This document shows, in pieces, positions 31,494 through 42,624 of a stretch of DNA of 64,000 nucleotides (position 1 is its first letter; every line of letters begins with the position of its first letter). The stretch lies in NCBI GenBank assembly GCA_964016985.1, contig OZ024828.1:88776399-88840398 (forward strand), read 5' to 3'. The notes beneath the pieces are model-generated. The model was not told the DNA's origin. It ran no database searches and saw only the letters and a program-made list of their open reading frames with translations. Origin of the DNA: Anodontia alba (taxonomy: Eukaryota; Mollusca; Bivalvia; Lucinida; Lucinidae). The translations under genes were made by a program, and so were the position numbers.

Positions 31494-31770
31494 CATTACG
31501 AAAACATGCCTATATAATTTAGACCCCCTTAAACCCCACTTTTATATAGTAAAACTGGGGTTTACGGGGGTATGCATTACTTTTCTTATTTCAGCTCAAA
31601 ATATAGATTGTGGTACTCGTAAGAACCGCCTCACCGAGGCGGTTCTAATGAGTACCTACAATCTATGTTTTGAGCAGAAATATGAAAAATATCAGACTTT
31701 TTTATCTGAAAATTTTATGTTTTTGGAGGTAAAATTTTCTATATATTTGAATAGGCGTGTTTTCGTAATG
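31494..31770. mobile_element. ACG-family foldback MITE
   Basis: The ends CATTACGAAAACATGCCTAT and, inverted, GAATAGGCGTGTTTTCGTAATG pair. The centre AGATTGTGGTACTCGTAAGA ACCGCCTCACCGAGGCGG.. is a near-perfect palindrome related to the CATAG core. Confidence 0.8.
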
Positions 31771-32074
31771 TATAATGGTACATGTAATTATAAATTATTC
31801 AGGAAATAATGAGAGACAGACAGAGATAAAAGGTTGAGAACTATTTTTTATACTTTTTTACTTTGTACTTTAACCTCTCATCCCAATTTCAGGACACATT
31901 ATTATCATCAGGTGACTGAACCAGTGAAAATCATTTAAAACACTAGCCTTCTGGTCCCAGTGTGGTAAAATACTGGTCTATTTAGCAACATACTGATCTT
32001 TTTAGCTAATATTCAAAAGGTTTCAATTATTAAGTGTTTCACAGATGTTCCAGTTTTGTCATATTATACAATGA

Positions 32075-32255
32075 TCACAACACTGCAGCAGGCAACACTT
32101 TTAAACTGTTTTTTTTTCTTATTTCTCACGGAAAATAAGTGTTGACATTTCATATCAATTGTCTGCCAAGCATATAGTTCACATAAAATGTCAAGACATT
32201 TTCTACAGATAAAAAAAAAGTAGTTACAAGTTTTGCTTATTGCTTTAAGAGCAAA
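32075..32255. repeat. PB-B foldback MITE, diverged
   Basis: GATCACAACACTGCAGCAGG start, arms TGACATTTCATATCAATTGT and ACATAAAATGTCAAGACATT, end GCTTATTGCTTTAAG. Confidence 0.6.
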
Positions 32256-32589
32256 CAATGCTAATGATTACTTGAGATAGTATTTGAAAAAGGTCATATC
32301 TAGATGGTATCAAATTGTAAAGGTCAAATTATCACAGTTTTCATCTGGCTGCCAATTTACATGTGTTACATATTTTAATATAAATCTCTGATGCAGCACA
32401 TCACCTTATCCATTAACTACAAAAACAGTTTACTTTATAACTGGACAATCAGCGTTGAAATCAATGGTAAAGGATCTGAATAGAATATTGCAAAATAAAC
32501 TGGTTCACATCAATGTCAACAAGTGCAAGCTTTTATCCCCACATGGGTATGGCAAGATGCATTCTGGTATAGACTGTTAACAGGAATGG

Positions 32590-32795
32590 GGTATAATCAT
32601 ATGGGCCAACCCCCATGCGGATAGCAAAGACCCAGACAAGCCTGTGCAGTCTGATCAGGGGCTTCACTGTCCACCGACAGAATTCATTTGATAACTACAG
32701 AATATATGGCCCGGATGATACTCTGCGCATGATGATCTGAATCTGCACATTTTGCACATGCTCAGTCACTTGCGTTTGACATGGCCCATATAATA
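32590..32795. repeat. ATGGGCC-ended foldback, diverged
   Basis: CATATGGGCCAACCCC against ACATGGCCCATATA, with degenerate AGATCATCATGCGC-type centre words. Confidence 0.45.
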
Positions 32796-32825
32796 CTGAG
32801 GGCAGTGATTTATACCTGAGCTAAA

Positions 32826-32992
32826 TTGTTAATTTGCATGCTGGTTAAAAATTTCAGCAGACAACATTTTGATCTTTTCCCCAGAAAACAGGTTTTGGCA
32901 ATTTGCATGAAATGTCAAAACCTATTTTCTGAGGAAAATATCATCAATTTGTCTTCTGCTGAATTAATTGCCCGGAGAGTGGTAAAAGTTAA
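32826..32992. repeat. PB-C foldback MITE
   Basis: TGTTAATTTGCATGCTGGTT start, GGTTTTGGCAATTTGCATGA apex region, GAGAGTGGTAAAAGTTAA end. The apex has lost its loop arm. Confidence 0.65.
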
Positions 32993-33200
32993 TTTGCATC
33001 CCCTTTGTATATTAGGGAACTCACTCCATGCTGGTAGGCACCAGGAGCCAAAGGCAGTGCACATAATTATGAAGGCATTTCAAGAAAAGACCTACAACTG
33101 TCAAAATCAAATTAGTAGGGTGCTCAGATTTCAACCTTTTATTCTAAATTACAGTGTCGGCAACATCAAAGGTGAATAATTGTCTTAGCTGTCATCTTAC

Positions 33201-33406
33201 CTTTCTGGACTTGACAGACGGTTCGACGGAGTTGTCTTCCCTTTCAATTCAAAATTCTCGATCCTTAAAATTCTCACATTTTCTTCTAATTCTTCAATCC
33301 TTTTACTCTGGCTCAGAATTAAACTATCCCTTTCCTTTATCATCTCCCACAACCCCTCAACACCGATATTCCCCGGGGTTGGGGGTTTAGACGCGAAATC
33401 ACTCAT
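33201..33406 (-). CDS. candidate first coding exon, leucine-zipper-like protein
   Basis: The only stretch that looks like host coding DNA. The minus-strand ATG at 33406-33404 has A at -3 and an in-frame TGA four codons upstream. The frame encodes 68 complete codons plus two bases and then meets a consensus splice donor (CCAGAAAG|GTAAGAT), so the exon would end in phase 2. The protein begins MSDFASKPPTPGNIGVEG. A heptad stretch follows with hydrophobic a/d positions at I23, I30, I37, L40, V44, L47, N51 and L54, a leucine-zipper/coiled-coil pattern of about 35 residues rich in E, K and R. The tail TTPSNRLSSPER is Ser/Pro rich. I do not recognise the family. Kinases such as PKG I also start with a zipper on the first exon, but that is only an analogy. 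No downstream exon was found, which implies a first intron longer than the remaining 33 kb or an exon I missed. Confidence 0.6.
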
Positions 33407-33720
33407 TTTCGCGTATCATCCAAGATGTGTTTACATGAAAAACTTCTCAAAACACGCCAGCCATATCATATGTATCCGAAGTATTTTGCCGATAATATTC
33501 TTGAAGCTGAAAGGAAATCGATAGTAACTCATTTTCTTCCATGGATGATCTTCGAGAACAGCGTTGTCCCAAATAAATTCCTTGTTTACACAGTATGAGC
33601 AATAGTTTGTGTATTCGACGCGACACGATTATTTCCGTGTCGGGTCACTCGTCTGAGAACATCAAAGGCGGTGTTCTCCCGTGAAGTGTGTGCCAGTGAC
33701 GTCATAATAGGTGTTTATAG
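33407..33720 (-). promoter_or_regulatory. candidate promoter and 5' UTR with CRE
   Basis: The least repetitive and most CpG-containing stretch of the window (GACGCGACACGATT, GTGTCGGGTCACTCG, AAGGCGGTG). It contains the full palindromic CRE TGACGTCA at 33697-33704, about 290 bp upstream of the candidate ATG. No clear TATA box is positioned. CREB/ATF control is inference from the motif only. Confidence 0.5.
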
Positions 33721-33885
33721 GTTATTGGAAAATACCTCAGGTGGAATTTCCTTTAGTAAGCGATTTTTTTTTTTTTTTGTTTGTTTGTTTGTTTTAAGAA
33801 TCTGAAGCTAGTTTTTCGCTCTTATCATCATCCAAGTCCTAGTCTTCATCAACAACCATTACCACTACAGGTAGACAGCCAATTA

Positions 33886-34055
33886 ACCATTACCACTCTC
33901 TAGGCCAATTTCAGCAGGCGACAAATATTGATGAAGTTCTACTTATCTTCCCAGAAAAAAAAGATTTGCATGAAATGGAGACAATTTGCATGAAGAATTA
34001 AATCCTTTCTCTGGAAAATAAGAAAAACATATCAATATGTAGTCAGCTGTTTTTT
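33886..34055. repeat. PB-C foldback MITE, diverged
   Basis: TTAACCATTACCACTCTCTA start, CTTCCCAGAAAAAAAAGATT arm, right side CTCTGGAAAATAAGAAAAAC. Confidence 0.6.
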
Positions 34056-34059
34056 TTTT

Positions 34060-34430
34060 GTTTTGTTTTTTTTACTCTACGCCACGTTGTTGCTATCTCC
34101 CTTGAAGCTCCTATTTACACCTGTACGAATTCGTTCCCTTGCAAAAACGATCATAGGGGTCAAAATAACCCTTTTCCGAACGTTGCTAATTGGGTCAAAA
34201 TCATACACTTTTTTTTTTTTCGAATATTTTTCAAACTCACAGAAAAAAAAAAGTTCAGGGATGGTTGAGGGTGGGTGTAGGGAATGTTTTCCTGGAATGC
34301 TTGTTGCTGGTTGGGTCAAGACTGAAATGTGGGGATTTGTGATGACATGCCTTCCACTGATCATTATGTCACCCCCTACCAGGGGTAGGGGCATATTACC
34401 TTCGGGACAGATCCCTTCAGCGTTGGCGTA
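34060..34430 (-). repeat. dispersed repeat with an open minus-strand frame
   Basis: Runs into the satellite to its right. On the minus strand 34077-34799 is open for 240 codons. The first ~120 codons are satellite, the rest (for example VGGDIMISGRHVITNP, then KRVILTPMIVFARERI) comes from this block. It contains GTAGCGT-free low-complexity patches and no known domain. I treat it as a repeat and not as a gene. Confidence 0.5.
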
Positions 34431-36645
34431 AAAGTAAAACTTCTTGTCCGCTCTGTAACTTGAATACCCTTTGGAATATTTTGATGGTACTTGGTAGAAA
34501 TGTAGAACAGGACGAGATGTGTTGCATACAAGAATGACAACTCTAGCTTTCTTACTTTTTATTTTGTTTGAAATGGAGTTTGTGTCCGCTCTGTAACTCG
34601 AATACCCTTTAGAATATTTTGATGGTACTTGGTAGAAATGTAGAACAGGACGAGATGTGTTGCATACAAGAATGACAACTCTGGCTTTCTTACTTTTTAT
34701 TTTGTTTGAAATGGAGTTTGTGTCCGCTCTGTAACTCGAATACCCTTTAGAATATTTTGATGGTACTTGGTAAAAATGTAGAACAGGATGAGACGACATG
34801 TAACATACAAGAATGACAACTCTGCCTTTCTTACTTTTGACATTATCTCCCTTTGTTGTATTTGACAGTGATAATGCATTGATTTCGTGTCCACTGTGTA
34901 AGTTGAAAACTGTTTGGAATATTTTTTGATACTTGGTAGAAATGGTGAACAGGACAAGATGAAGTGTTGCATTGTAAGGATGACAATTTTGGCTTTCTTA
35001 CTTTTGGCTTTATCCCCCTTTGTTATATTTGACAGTGATTATGCATTGATTTCGTGTCAGCTCTGTAAGTTGAATACCCTTCGGAATATTTCTATGATAT
35101 TTGGTAGAAATGTAGAACAGGACGAGGCGACACGTCACATACAAGAATGACAACTCTGCCTTTCTTCCTTTTGACATTATCTCCCTCTGTTATATTTGAC
35201 AGTGATTATGCATTGATTTCCTGTCCGCTCTGTAAATCGAATACCCTTTGGAATATTTTTATGATACTTGGTAGAAATCTAGAACAGGACAAGACAACAT
35301 GTCGTGTACAAGAATTACAACTCTGGCTTTCTTACCTTTGGAGTTATCTCTCTTTGTTTTGTTTGAAATAGATTTTTTGTCCTCTCTGTAACTAAAAAAT
35401 GCTTCAGAATATTTTGATGGTACTTGGTAGAAATGTAGAACAGGATGAAATGTGTCACGTAAAGAATGACAACTCTGCCTTTCTTACTTTTGGCATTATC
35501 TCCCTTTGTTATATTTAACAGCAATTATGCATTGATTTCGTATCTGCTCTGTAAGTCGATACCCTTTCGAATATTTTTATGATACTTGGTAGATATGTAG
35601 AACAGGATAAAACAACATTTCTGTACAAGAATGACAACTCTGGCTTTCTTACTCTTGGAGTTATCTCCCTTTGTTTTGTTTTTGAAATTGATTTCCTGTC
35701 CGCTCTGAAAGTCAAATACCCTTTGGAATATTTTAAGATACTTGGTAGGAATTTAGCATCACCAAAACATGCCTATATAATTTTGACCCCCTTAAATCCC
35801 ACTTTTGTATAGTAAAACTGGGGTTTAAAGGGGTATTCATTATTTTTTCTTTTTCTGCTCAAAAGCATGGATTGTGGGTACTCATTACAACTGCCTTGTC
35901 AAGGTGGTTCTAACGAGTACTCACAATCTATGTTTTGAGCAGAAATATGAAAAATATCTGAAATTTTTATCTGAAAATTTTCATTTTTTGGTGGTAAAAT
36001 TTTCAGTATATTTGAATAGGTGTGTTTTCGTAATGGAATAGGACAAGCTGACGTGTTATGTACAATAATGACAACTCTGTCTTTTGTAACTTTTGGAGTT
36101 ATCTCCCTTTGTTTTGTTTTTGAAATTGATTTCGTGTTCACTCTGTAAATCAAATACCCTTTGGTTTGTTTTGATGGTATTTGGTAGAAATGTAGAACAG
36201 GACGAGATGACGTGTCACGTACAAGAATGACAACTCTGCCTTTCATACTTTTGGCATTATCTTTCTTTGTTATATTTGACAGTGATTATGCATTGATTTT
36301 GTGTCTGCTCTGTAAGTCGAATACCCTTTCAAATATTTTCATGATACTTGGTAGAAATGTAGAACAGGACAAGACGTCATGTCACATACAAGGATGACAA
36401 TTTTGGCTTTCTTACTTTTGGCATTATCTCCCCTTCTTGTATTTGAAATTGATTTCATGTCGCTCTTTAATACGAATACCCTTCGGAAAAGTTTGATGAT
36501 ACTTGGTAGAAATGTAGAACAGGACAAGATGATGTGTTGTGTACAAGACAACTCTGGCTTTCTTACTTTTGGAGTTATCTCCCCTTCTTATGTTTGAATT
36601 TGATTTTGTGTTTGCTCTGTAACTCTAATACCCTTTGGATTACAA
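34431..36645. repeat. satellite of ~165-bp and 138-bp units
   Basis: About 12-14 tandem units containing CTTGGTAGAAATGTAGAACA, GAATGACAACTCTGGCTTTC and TTATCTCCCTTTGTTATATT. The first units are 138 bp apart (34502, 34640, 34778); later ones are 157-168 bp. An ACG-family MITE interrupts the array at 35757-36035. Confidence 0.9.
35757..36035. mobile_element. ACG-family foldback MITE in the satellite
   Basis: CATCACCAAAACATGCCTAT to GAATAGGTGTGTTTTCGTAATG. The core ACTCATTACAACTGCCTTGT / CAAGGTGGTTCTAACGAGTAC is diverged from the perfect palindrome. Confidence 0.75.
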
Positions 36646-36770
36646 GGTATGCATGAAATGCCATCTTATAGGCAAATGACTCACATGAAATACCTCTTAT
36701 TTTCTCTGAAAAATAGTAAAAAATAGAATGTCATCTGCTACAATTTTCTTCACACTTTAAGGCTTAAAAA
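36640..36770. repeat. PB-B foldback MITE, left half missing
   Basis: Keeps AATGACTCACATGAAATACC and TCATCTGCTACAATTTTCTT to CACTTTAAGGCTTAA. Confidence 0.55.
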
Positions 36771-36847
36771 CATATGAAATTATCCAGGAAAGGCCACAAT
36801 CATGAATGAGGCAACAACAAAAAAGAAGAGAAGAAAAAAATTGCATT

Positions 36848-36918
36848 TTCTTTGTTCAAGTTGTGTGGTGCCGGTTATTGCATTGTAATAACAGGCACCA
36901 CACGATTTGAACAAAGAA
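36848..36918. repeat. 71-nt hairpin, pre-miRNA-sized
   Basis: TTCTTTGTTCAAGTTGTGTG GTGCCGGTTATT pairs with AATAACAGGCACCACACGAT TTGAACAAAGAA across a loop of about 7 nt. Only one mismatch (G/A) and two G-U wobbles occur in a ~32-bp stem. Either a microRNA-like precursor or a tiny palindromic MITE; I cannot tell which. Confidence 0.6.
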
Positions 36919-36956
36919 GAACACTGCAACAATAGACTCAACATTGGAATGGCCAG

Positions 36957-37163
36957 CAAAAACCATTTGGACAGTCAGGTATGAGCAAACAGTGTACACC
37001 CAGATCAGATGCTGCATAACATGGAATCTGATCAGGGTCTACACTGTTTGCCACTCTTCCAGCAATATTTTCAACACATTAACAGGTAGTTGAACAGACT
37101 TCTACAAATTATAGGACAAGTATGGTAAGGAGTTAATGTGTCCCAATATTTAAAGTAAATACG
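36957..37163. repeat. AGGCC-family foldback MITE
   Basis: Contains TGAGCAAACAGTGTACACCC, apex ATGCTGCATAACATGGAATC, GGTCTACACTGTTTGCC and ACACATTAACAGGTAGT. This last phrase is the empty version of the site filled by PB-B at 59064. Confidence 0.7.
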
Positions 37164-37500
37164 ATACTACTACTGGGGAGTTGGGGGTGGAGGTGGGCTT
37201 GAACTAGTTTTAAACCACTGAAACAGCAACTGGAATTCTGATACAGCTAAAAATTACAAATATGTGTTCGGGCCTCTTAGGGTCCTCTACTTCAGCAGTG
37301 AAACGTGATGTCTGATCTGGGTCTACCCTGTTTGCTCATGCATGTCTGTCTGACTACTTAAGGTATAAATGGTGTTTTTCATTTTGTGAGAAAAAACTGA
37401 ATTTTCAAAAGGAGTATTATATGACAGGGCTGCATGATCGGACTGACATTATATGCATTTGAATCAGACTATACAATAATTTGATTATGATTAGAGCATG
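37164..37500. other. no gene; AGGCC fragment
   Basis: 37300-37360 is a fragment (GTGATGTCTGATCTGGGTCT ACCCTGTTTGC). The remainder is unassigned. Confidence 0.4.
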
Positions 37501-37559
37501 TGTATGAAAGATTAGGATTTCTGGTTTTACAAATGAATATCGATACCAAAGCCCATGTC

Positions 37560-37715
37560 AAGCTAAACACTGAGATGGCATTGCTGCGACCCAGGTTCAG
37601 TTCCTGGAGTGGGAATGTGAGAGGCTCAAAAGGTCTTCATGTCTTTCAACAACCACCTCTAGCCACAAATGTGACAAGTCATCCACACGTTCAGCTGAGT
37701 CATCGAGAACTAGAT
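37560..37715 (+). repeat. probable SINE remnant
   Basis: A B-box-like GGTTCAGTTCC within CGACCCAGGTTCAGTTCCTG lies after a weak A-box-like region. No tRNA fold remains. Confidence 0.4.
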
Positions 37716-37726
37716 ACATTTGTCCC

Positions 37727-37937
37727 GCCTTTACCACTCTCTGGGCTAATTCAGCAGACAAAAAATTGGTGATAGTTTTCTTATTTTTTCCCTGAAAACA
37801 GGATTTGTTATTGCTTGCAAATTGTCTCCTTTAGATACAATTTGCATGAAATGTCAAATCCTGATTTTTGAGAAAAATCAGAAAAATATATCAAAATGTT
37901 GTTCTGCTGAAAATTTTACCAAGAGTGCTAAATGTTA
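37727..37937. mobile_element. PB-C foldback MITE
   Basis: GCCTTTACCACTCTCTGGGC start, apex TTGTCTCCTTTAGATACAAT, end GAGTGCTAAATGTTA. Confidence 0.7.
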
Positions 37938-37962
37938 TGTACTCTACATGCAAAAATTAACA

Positions 37963-38135
37963 GTTAAACCTTTAAAGCAACAGATGACATTTTTTTCCTG
38001 GCAAAAATAGGGTTTGGAATTTCAGGGGAGGTGACTGCATATGATTCAGTTGATATGTCAAGCCTTATTTTCTCAGAAATAAGAAACAAAAAAGAATGTC
38101 GTCTGCTGCAATTTTGCATAATGCTTTAAGTTATA
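37963..38135. repeat. PB-B foldback MITE, diverged
   Basis: TTAAACCTTTAAAGCAACAG start, ATGTCAAGCCTTATTTTCTC arm, TTTTGCATAATGCTTTAAG end. Confidence 0.6.
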
Positions 38136-38340
38136 TTGAGGAGGAAGAGTAAATGTTTTGTTTTTTCATCATTACTTTTACTTTGCATATTTTCTTTAAC
38201 ATAATGTACAATAAAAGTGAACAGGTCCACATAAAAATTTATGAGAAAAAAAACCCCAACAAACAACAATTTTTACTAAATATTAACAGAACAAAGGCCC
38301 ATACAAGCCTGCACAAATGCTGGAGTCTGACCATGGTCTT

Positions 38341-38516
38341 TTAACCCTTATAGTGTTAAGCAAAATTGTAGGCGATGATATTCTTTTTGATTATTTTTCA
38401 GAGAAAATAGCATTTCATGTGAGTTGTAATCAGATGATTCACATGAAATGTTTTATTTTCTGGGGAAAAAGAAATCAAAATGTCCAGGCCTCCTGTGCTG
38501 TTGGTTGTGATTAGGA
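38341..38516. repeat. PB-B foldback MITE, diverged
   Basis: TTAACCCTTATAGTGTTAAG start, apex GTGAGTTGTAATCAGATGAT TCAC, GTTGGTTGTGATTAG end. Confidence 0.6.
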
Positions 38517-38520
38517 CTAA

Positions 38521-38707
38521 CCTTTACCACTCACTCTCTGGGCTAACTCAGCAGACGACAAATTGGTGATATTTTTCTTATTTTTCCCATCAAACAGGAT
38601 TTGACATTTTATGCAATTTGTCTCCATTGTAGAAAATTTGTATGAAAACTGAACTGTCGAAACCAGTTTTAAAATGTGGTCTGCTGAAAATTTTACCCAG
38701 TGTTAAG
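38521..38707. repeat. PB-C foldback MITE
   Basis: CCTTTACCACTCACTCTCTG start, GATTTGACATTTTATGCAAT apex arm, TTTTACCCAGTGTTAA end. The right inner arm is shortened. Confidence 0.65.
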
Positions 38708-39096
38708 TTCACCTACTTGCAGAATGGGTATTGCACTAGCAAATTTTCTGACCAGACTATCCACGTGCATAGGCTGGTCTGCATCTTCACTGTTTGTCTA
38801 ATGGAGTATAATATAGCCTTCAAATTAAAAGAAAATGGCTGAATATTTCTTAAATGTGCAAATTCAGATCATAAGCTGGGCATATCAGAAGATATGTTTT
38901 CCCGTGATGCAGTCCATGTGAAATTCAAATCCTATGCAAATCTGTCAAAAAAATATGGGAAGTTTTAGAATGCTTGCCGACTGGAGATGCAGAAATTTAA
39001 TATTGCAGTAAACACTTCATATCAAAAACAAGGTCACATGCATGCAAAATTAAAAGATTTCTTTGTAAGCAAATATTTTCTGAAATTAATCAAATT
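38708..39096. other. no gene recognised
   Basis: Unassigned; 38745-38800 has decayed AGGCC-like words (GACCAGACT..GGTCTGCATCTTCACTG). Confidence 0.4.
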
Positions 39097-39305
39097 CAAT
39101 CCTTAAAAATCACAACAGGACATCTTGATTTCTTGATGTTTTTTTTTTTTTATTTTAAATGTTTTTATATTTTTATTATTATTTTTTTTTTTTTTTTGTT
39201 TCAGAGAAAATTAGACTTGCCATTTCATTTGAATTTTCATATGAATTGTATGCTAAGATACAAATGAAATGCCAAGTCTTATTTTGCTCTGAAAAGTAAT
39301 AATGA
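39097..39305. repeat. PB-B foldback MITE, diverged
   Basis: Arms GACTTGCCATTTCATTTGAA and CAAATGAAATGCCAAGTCTT, with a long T/AT tract (39138-39200) inserted or expanded on the left side. Confidence 0.55.
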
Positions 39306-39488
39306 TACAAAAGAATGTATTTATTTTTGTGGCAGACTAAAATTCCTGATTTTATGATTTGGGATAATGACATGAATACATTTACATTGTACAATGTATA
39401 ATTGTTTGTGTTTTTACATAAAAATAGAAAACAAAACAAAAACAACAAAACCATTGGTTCATAGCAAGAAATGAGTCTATTGTGAGCC

Positions 39489-39556
39489 CTCCCACACCCC
39501 CCCCCCCTCCACACACACACAGACACACACACTCACACACACCACCACCACCAGCC
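39489..39556. repeat. C-rich and (CA)n microsatellite
   Basis: A C run, then CACACACACACAGACACACA and (ACC)n. Confidence 0.9.
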
Positions 39557-39676
39557 CCACTAACATAATGCCAATAAACATAAGCCACTGTGACGAAGTC
39601 TAAGAGAAAATGTGATGCTGATTCCGCAGAGTATGAAATCTGAGATATGTTTATGACACAATTTCTAAAATATATC

Positions 39677-39917
39677 AAGGGTTGAGCGCAAGACTATAGT
39701 AACTCAAACATGTTTTTGAAACCCTTGTTTAGGGGCAACTTGGACCCCTTTGTAAACAATGCAAATATAGGTGCCATTGCTCATACGAGCAATGGCACCT
39801 AAATTTTCATTGTTTACAGAAAGAAATGTTGTGTAATCTTCAGAAGGCCTTCATGGTGAGATTAGGTTTGGGGAAAAACAACCATCTGACTTACGCCAGT
39901 CTTGCACTCAACCCTCG
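39677..39917. mobile_element. foldback MITE with ATCRAGGGTTGAG ends
   Basis: ATCAAGGGTTGAGCGCAAGACT faces CAGTCTTGCACTCAACCCTCGAT. An inner palindrome AGGTGCCATTGCTC/GAGCAATGGCACCT sits at 39767-39799 within CATTGTTTACA arms. Boundaries approximate. Confidence 0.65.
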
Positions 39918-39959
39918 ATATGTGGTCTTGCGTAATGATCTTCTCTCATATAGATGACT

Positions 39960-40580
39960 ATAAGTTTTATGTGTGAACCTTATAGCATCTTTCAAAGCTG
40001 AGATATGAGTATGACCTAATTGAAAAAAATTGGTCACAGTAATCCATGGACAGTAAGTGACTTTTTGACTCATATGCACATCATCTGATGATAATGAATT
40101 CCAAATATGAACCTTATGGCATGAAGAGGAACAATGTAATCTTTTTTAAAAAAAAAACCCAAAAAAAACCAGGTCACAGTGACCTAATGACTTGCACAAT
40201 GACCTGGTATCAGCTGATGATAATGAAAATTCCGACTATGACCCCTAGAAGACCTCTGGGATCAGAGATATCAATGTGACCCAGTTTCCAAAAGAATTAG
40301 GTCACAGTCATCTATGGACTGGAACAATGACCATGAGCCATCTGATGATAATTAATTCCAGTATGAACCCTGTGAGTAAGACACAGTGACCTATAAACTT
40401 TTACAATGACCTTGTCTTATCTGTGATACTAATACTTACCAATTCAAAGTATGAACCCTACAGAATGTCTGGGATCAGAGATATCAGTATGACCTAATTC
40501 TTAAAACAGAGTAGGTCATGTAGCCTATGGACTTGCATAGCGACTATCTTTCAACTGGCGACAATAAATTCAAAGTAATT
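39960..40580. repeat. degenerate ~120-bp tandem repeat
   Basis: About five units with GATGATAATGAATTCCAAAT, TATGAACC and GGTCACAGTGACCTA-like phrases, spaced 105-130 bp (around 40089, 40218, 40337, 40443, 40560). Confidence 0.7.
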
Positions 40581-40584
40581 TGAA

Positions 40585-42112
40585 CTTTTAACATCTACAT
40601 TTGAGTTGATTTAACTAACAATTGATCTTAGGCTGATATCAACTGTTAAAATAAAATTTTGATCTTAGGCTGATTTCAAATCTCAGCACCTGATGTTGGT
40701 AGTAAATAAGTAAGAGAGTCCTGAGACATTTTCCCATATGGATTTTAGCTGATTCCCAATGTTAATACTTTAATCTTAGGCTGATTTAGAACACTTGACC
40801 TTAGGCTGACACAAACTCTTAACACCTGATCTAAAGCTGATTTTGGCTGTTAACACCTAATCTTAGGCTAATTTTCAGCTGTTAACATAAAATTATGATC
40901 TTAGGCTGATTTCAGGTATTAACACTTGATCTTAGGCATATTTTCAGCTGTTAGCACTTGATCTTAAGCTGCTTTTAGCTGTTACAATAGATTTTAGGCC
41001 AATTTCTGATGTTCACACATGATCGTAAGCTGACACAAACTGTTAACACTTGATCTTAGGCTGATACAAACAGTTATCACCTGATCTTAGTCTGATACAA
41101 ACTGTTAATACTTGATCTTATTAGGCTGATACAAACTGTTAACACACTTGATCTTAGGCTAATACAAACTGTTAGCCCTTGATCTTTGGCTCATAAAAAC
41201 TGTCAACACTTGACCATAGGCTGATACAAACTGTTAACACTTGATCTTAGGCTGATACAAACTGTCAATGCCTATCATACGCTGATACAAACTGTTAACA
41301 TTTGATTTCAGGCTGATACAAATGGTAAACACCTGGTCTTAGGCTGATACAAACTGTTAACACCTGACCTAAGGCTGACTTAAACTGCTGACACCTGATC
41401 TGAGGCTGACACAAACTGTTAACACCTGGCCTTAAGCTGATACAAACTATTAATACTTGATCTTAGGCTGATACAAACTGTTACCACACGATCTTGGATC
41501 GATACAAACTGTTAACATTTGATTTTAGACTCATACAACTATCAACACCTGATCTTAGGCTGATACAAACTGTTAACACCTGATCTTTGGCTGATACAAA
41601 CTGTTAACACCTGACCTTAGGCTGACACAAACTGTTAACACTTTGATCTTAAGCTGATACAAACTGTTAACACTGTGATCTTAGGCTGATACAAACTGTT
41701 AACACTTGATCTTAGGCTGACACACTTTGATCTTAGACTGATACAAACTGTTGACACTTGATCTTAGGCTGATGCAAACTGTTAAAGCTTAATCTTAGAT
41801 TGATTCAAACTGTTAATACTTAAGCTGACACAAACTGTTTTTACCTGATCTTAGGACTTGATCTTAGGCTGATGCAAACTGTTAAAGCTTAATCTTTGAT
41901 TGATTCAAATGGATAATACTTATGCTGAGACAAACTGTTAATACCTGATCTCAGGCTGACACAAACTGTTTACGCTTGATCTCCAGTGATTTCAACTGTA
42001 AACATCTACATTTGAGCTGATTTACCAGTTAATACTTGATCTTAGCTGATTTCAACTGTTCACTCCTGACCTTAGAACTAAACTGTTAACATAATCTAAA
42101 GCGGATTTCAAC
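40585..42112. repeat. 31-bp minisatellite
   Basis: About 45-50 units near CTTGATCTTAGGCTGATACA AACTGTTAACA. The centre (41220-41720) is most regular at 31 bp, and both edges drift to GATTTCAACTGTTAACA variants. Stray units reappear at 42808-42860. Confidence 0.9.
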
Positions 42113-42346
42113 GTTAAAGGTCAAGGAGTGCTAAACTTCACAAAGCATCAGGTTGGTTCCATATGAATTTAGTTCCATATTAAATAATTCCAAAATTTTT
42201 GCCTGTAATTCAGGCAGTAGATATAAGCAAGCAAAATTGTATATTTTGGGTGGTTGCTTTGAATATGAAAATTGATGGGGTATACCGTAAATCACCCTTA
42301 CACTTGCCGTGACCACTTACAAAATCTGTGTCTGTGTCTTCAAAGA
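42113..42346. other. unassigned; short dispersed phrase
   Basis: GTTGGTTCCATATGAATTTA GTTCCATA at 42152-42180 recurs at 48228-48255. Confidence 0.4.
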
Positions 42347-42624
42347 CATCAGGGAAACACGCCTAAATAATTTTGACCCCCTTAAACCTCACTTTTATAT
42401 AGTAAAACTGGGGTTTCAGGGATATACATTATTTTTCATATTTCTGCTCAAAACATAGATTGTGGGTACTCGTTAGAACCGCCTCGGCGAGGCGGTTCTA
42501 ACCAGTACCCACAATCTATGTTTTGAGCAGAAATATGAAAAATATTAGAATTTTTTTATCTGAAAATTTTCTTTTTTTGGTCGTAAAATTTTCAATATAT
42601 TTGAATAGGAGTGTTTTCGTAATG
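42347..42624. mobile_element. ACG-family foldback MITE
   Basis: CATCAGGGAAACACGCCTAA to GAATAGGAGTGTTTTCGTAATG. The core is a long near-perfect palindrome: ACTCGTTAGAACCGCCTCGG and its complement, flanked by ACATAGATTGTGGGT. Confidence 0.8.

Noticed and set aside
34077..34799. 240-codon minus-strand gene
   Set aside because: Half is satellite translated in frame, the rest a dispersed repeat; no domain, no splice context.
39179..39678. VCVCVCVWRGGG-type proteins
   Set aside because: Low-complexity (CA)n/C-run translation on the minus strand.
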